This document shows, one piece after another, positions 61,855-64,000 of a stretch of 64,000 bases of DNA. The number at the start of each line of letters is the position of its first letter. Within the stretch, counting starts at the first letter, position 1. Source of the DNA: Pseudomonadota bacterium. GTDB taxonomy: Bacteria > Verrucomicrobiota > Verrucomicrobiia > Limisphaerales > SXTU01. The notes beneath the pieces were generated by a model. That model ran no database searches. It was given only the letters and a program-made list of their open reading frames with translations, and was not told the DNA's origin. The position numbers and the translations under genes are program-made. Where the stretch lies: positions 23,921-87,920 of the forward strand of contig RFVF01000011.1 of the NCBI GenBank assembly GCA_009922615.1, written 5' to 3'.

Positions 61855-62933
61855 GTGTTCACCGTAAAAAACTCCGGCGGCAAACCATGGTTCGCCACAA
61901 GCCATGAGCGCATTTATTTTGCGCGGCACAGAGTGGGCGGCAAGTTAATTCGCCAGTCACTGAAGACCGATGTTCTGAGCGTAGCGCAGCTACGGCTTGG
62001 CGACTTGGTGAAGGCCGAGCGCGAACACTTGGAAGCCCGAACGAAAGAGAGCCAGGGGAAGCTGTCCTTCGATCAGGCAGTGGAGATATACCGCCAGCGG
62101 GTTGTTGATCACCCGAAGCTATAGCCCAGCGCCAAGCTCTACCGCCAGAAAAGCATCGACGCATTGCTGAAAGCGTGCCCCGGCCCAACCTCGATATAAG
62201 TTCGAAAGATCTCCGAAAAGGTCTGGTAAGAATGGGCTGCAGCATTCGTCACGAAATACTCCCCGTCGGTTTACAACAACACCGTTGACACGCTGCGTCA
62301 GATTCCCGCCATCGCCGTGTCCGCTGGCGCCCGGTATGGTAATCCGGCCTTGGGAATCAGAAAGGCGCGGATCACTCTCAAAAAACTAAAGCTTCCGGAG
62401 CAGGCGCAGTTCAGGAAATTCGTTCAAGAGATTGAACGAGCGGGTGCGTGGTGCAGCCAGGAATGCGCCGACTTGGTGCGCTTTCTAGCGTATGGCGGGT
62501 TCAGAAAAACGAAGCTGCCAATGTTACCTGGGCTGACTGCGATTTTGCGAAATCCGAGATCACCGTCCGCGGGGATCCAGACACCGGAACCAAGAGTGGT
62601 GCCATCCGCACCATCCCCATGATCTCCTAGATGCGCACACTGCTAGAGCGACTCAGATCCTCCACCACCGAATTCGCCCCCTCCGTGCGAGTGATGCGAG
62701 TTTAGGAATGCCAACGTGCAATGGATCGCGCCGCGAAACTCGTGGGTATGGCCCGCATCACCCACCACGATCTGCGGCACCTTTTCGCCACCCGGCGCAT
62801 CGAATCTGGGGTGGATATCCCCACCGTATCGCGCTTGCTGGGGCACAAGGACGGCGGCGCACTAGCGATGAAGGTATATGGGCACTTGCGCGACCAGCAC
62901 TCTCAGGCCATGGCCAGCAAAGTGACGTTTTGA
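61855..62933 (+). pseudogene. Decayed tyrosine integrase (phage-type)
   Basis: A complete tyrosine recombinase can be followed over about 360 codons from a GTG at 61855. In the first frame are stops TAG 62122, TAA 62197 and TAA 62227; near 62505 one base is missing in an A-run (GGGTTCAGAAAAACG), and the next frame carries TAG 62628 and TAG 62703 before the TGA at 62931. The N-terminal SAM-like region (RVGGKLIRQSLKTD), LAYGGFRKNEAANVTW (catalytic Arg), HHDLRHLFATRR (His-x-x-Arg), RLLGHKDG (His) and VYGHLR (nucleophile Tyr) remain readable. It lies at a tRNA gene, as integrases often do. Confidence 0.88.
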
Positions 62934-62944
62934 GCCAAACCGCC

Positions 62945-63199
62945 ATGAGCACTGAACCGCCCCTCACCGAAGAAGCGCTGGCCTAAGTATGCAACTGGTG
63001 GAGGCAAAGTTTTGCAAAGTCCTCGCAGCAAAACGCCACAGACATGGCGGTCATATTGCAATCGTTGAAGAATTTCGACACCGGCAAATACCTCGCGACC
63101 GTCACCGAAGATGCGGTTAAGCCTATCCACACATACTTCGGACGCACCCCGCACTCCGGTCGTCGGGAACCCTCCGCAGCAACTTCAGGGAACCGTTAG
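62945..63199 (+). pseudogene. Broken small accessory reading frame of the element
   Basis: Starting at the ATG at 62945, the frame reads MSTEPPLTEEALA, then TAA at 62984, and continues coherently as VCNWWRQSFAKSS, ILQSLKNFDTGKYLATVTED and AVKPIHTYF to a TAG at 63197. Codon pattern looks protein-like on both sides of the stop. No known family. The next 97 bp (to 63296) hold nothing I can identify. Confidence 0.45.
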
Positions 63200-63296
63200 C
63201 GCCATTTTTGACGAAGTCTGTGTCTACAGCGCCTGGATTTAAGAGGTCAGCTGACGGGCCAAAGGCAAATATGAATTCGACAAGCCATAAATAAAA

Positions 63297-63746
63297 TTGA
63301 GCATTAAGAGGAAGGCGCAATTGGCCGAGCGTTGGCCTAATCCGGTGGTGGCACCGAGCAGGGAAAATGTTCGGGTTTCGATTCGGGAGGATTTTCTGCC
63401 CCAGCAGCGGGGTTGGAATCCACCAGCGATGATGTCTTGGAACCTAAATCTGGAGAACAACGAGCTGACTCGTGGGTTTCAGGAGATGATCGACCGAATG
63501 CTAAAAACTCAAGGCATTCCGAATCCCCACCCGAACATAGGCAAGCGGCGGCGGCACTTTGGTTGGCTCGATGTGGAGTTGATGGACATTCAGCAGCTTC
63601 GGCTTCGTCCACTGGATGAGGCAGAAACGTCCCAAGTTTCAAAGGCTAAAGCTGAGTTCTCAAAAGCCGAGGCCACGAATCGCAACCGCAAGTCTAATAC
63701 CGAGGTGGGTAATAGACTTTTTGGTCGCCTGCTGGATTCTCCCTAG
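63297..63746 (+). CDS. Hypothetical protein of the integrated element
   Basis: 149 residues, TTG start (a stop lies just upstream, and the first ATG is internal at 63429). It is mostly polar and basic, with a Lys/Arg/Glu-rich C-terminal stretch (SKAKAEFSKAEATNRNRKS) that may be helical. No recognised motif. It is intact, unlike its left-hand neighbours. Composition is less GC-rich than the chromosomal genes. Confidence 0.45.
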   Translation: MSIKRKAQLAERWPNPVVAPSRENVRVSIREDFLPQQRGWNPPAMMSWNLNLENNELTRGFQEMIDRMLKTQGIPNPHPNIGKRRRHFGWLDVELMDIQQLRLRPLDEAETSQVSKAKAEFSKAEATNRNRKSNTEVGNRLFGRLLDSP

Positions 63747-63788
63747 CAGGTGGGGATGCTAAATCAGATCTCGTCTGACACTGAGTGA

Positions 63789-64000
63789 GCTGTTCAGCCC
63801 AATCTGGCCCCGCGCGCCTACCAACTCCAAGAGGCAGCAGCGTTGCTGAACATCTCGTCATCCAGCGTCCTCAAACTCGTAGAGCGCGGGCGACTTCGTC
63901 GCGTGCCCGGCTTCAGTTCTCCGCTGTTTTCAGTGGAAACAGAACTGAGGCAGACGAAGTTTGCCGGCGGTGAAGTAGAGCCTGGCAATGAGGTGGGTGG
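63789..64000 (+). CDS. Excisionase/MerR-like HTH reading frame (runs off the window)
   Basis: The third frame reads AYQLQEAAALLNISSSSVLKLV then ERGRLRRVPG, the pattern of HTH_17/excisionase-type DNA-binding proteins, followed by FSSPLFSVETELRQTKF. The frame is open from the stop at 63786 to the right edge. No ATG, GTG or TTG lies before the helix-turn-helix; CTG at 63804 is the first possible unusual start, so it may be broken at its 5' end. It fits a directionality factor for the nearby integrase. Confidence 0.5.

Noticed and set aside
61855..63199. Stop codon reassignment or programmed readthrough in the mobile region
   Set aside because: Both TAG and TAA occur, together with a one-base deletion, and chromosomal genes use all three stops normally. 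Simple decay explains it better.
63785..63973. Plus-strand frame starting GTG at 63785
   Set aside because: An overlapping frame encodes a clear HTH; this one has no recognisable features.

Overview
The window is about 64 kb of GC-rich bacterial chromosome. It most likely comes from a Verrucomicrobiota member of the Pedosphaera/Limisphaerales type. That placement is an inference from gene content: three secreted sulfatases in one operon, a Tat-exported DUF1501 protein, a ThuA-domain protein, a CehA/McbA-type metallohydrolase, a Ser/Thr kinase with DWG in place of DFG and an LRR tail, a Gld-type ABC system, a long secreted FDGTNYL-repeat protein, and many short dispersed palindromic repeats. 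Most of the window is ordinary chromosome with short operons on both strands. Only the last 2.2 kb looks like mobile DNA.

Layout. 1-1340 is the 3' part of recG, converging on a secreted 14-repeat propeller-like protein. 4.0-6.6 kb holds thyA, an anchored unknown protein and a class-V aminotransferase. 6.7-11.1 kb is a small glycan/lipid-sugar cluster (two methyltransferases, a GT2 and a membrane glycosyltransferase). 11.2-15 kb pairs an FHA-guanylate/adenylate cyclase with a kinase-TPR-LRR protein. 15.2-21.5 kb is a four-gene minus-strand operon of three sulfatases and an esterase. 21.6-28 kb holds a P450, an M24 peptidase, upp, sppA, mobA and a LuxR-type response regulator. 28.1-32.9 kb is a GldA-GldF-GldG-DUF4340 operon. 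33.1-40 kb holds a metallohydrolase, then a CHASE2-cyclase divergent from a FecR/beta-helix protein and an outer-membrane barrel. 40-43.7 kb is cobA-hemD, tlyA and folC. 43.9-48.9 kb holds a PfkB kinase, a phosphohexomutase, rpe and a sodium/solute symporter. 49 kb is ssrA (tmRNA), whose 3' end is antisense to the htpG C-terminus. 51-56 kb holds a rhomboid protease, marC, an ATP-grasp-like unknown protein and proA. 56-61.7 kb holds a DUF1501 protein, prfC, a ThuA protein, an SDR and tRNA-Ile2(CAT). 61.8-64 kb is a decayed integrative element: a tyrosine integrase with five in-frame stops and one frameshift, a second broken reading frame, an unknown gene and an excisionase-like HTH.

The most unusual feature is a scattered family of tandem 7-bp repeats. 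Eight arrays with different heptamer units are spread over the window, several arranged as inverted arms around a short loop. Five lie in frame inside conserved genes (recG, folC, tlyA, proA and the ATP-grasp-like gene) at places where the encoded peptide looks inserted. A second class consists of two small hairpins enclosed by an outer inverted repeat (45.0 kb intergenic, 53.8 kb inside a gene). Together they suggest a genome-wide short-repeat process that writes into coding sequence without breaking it.
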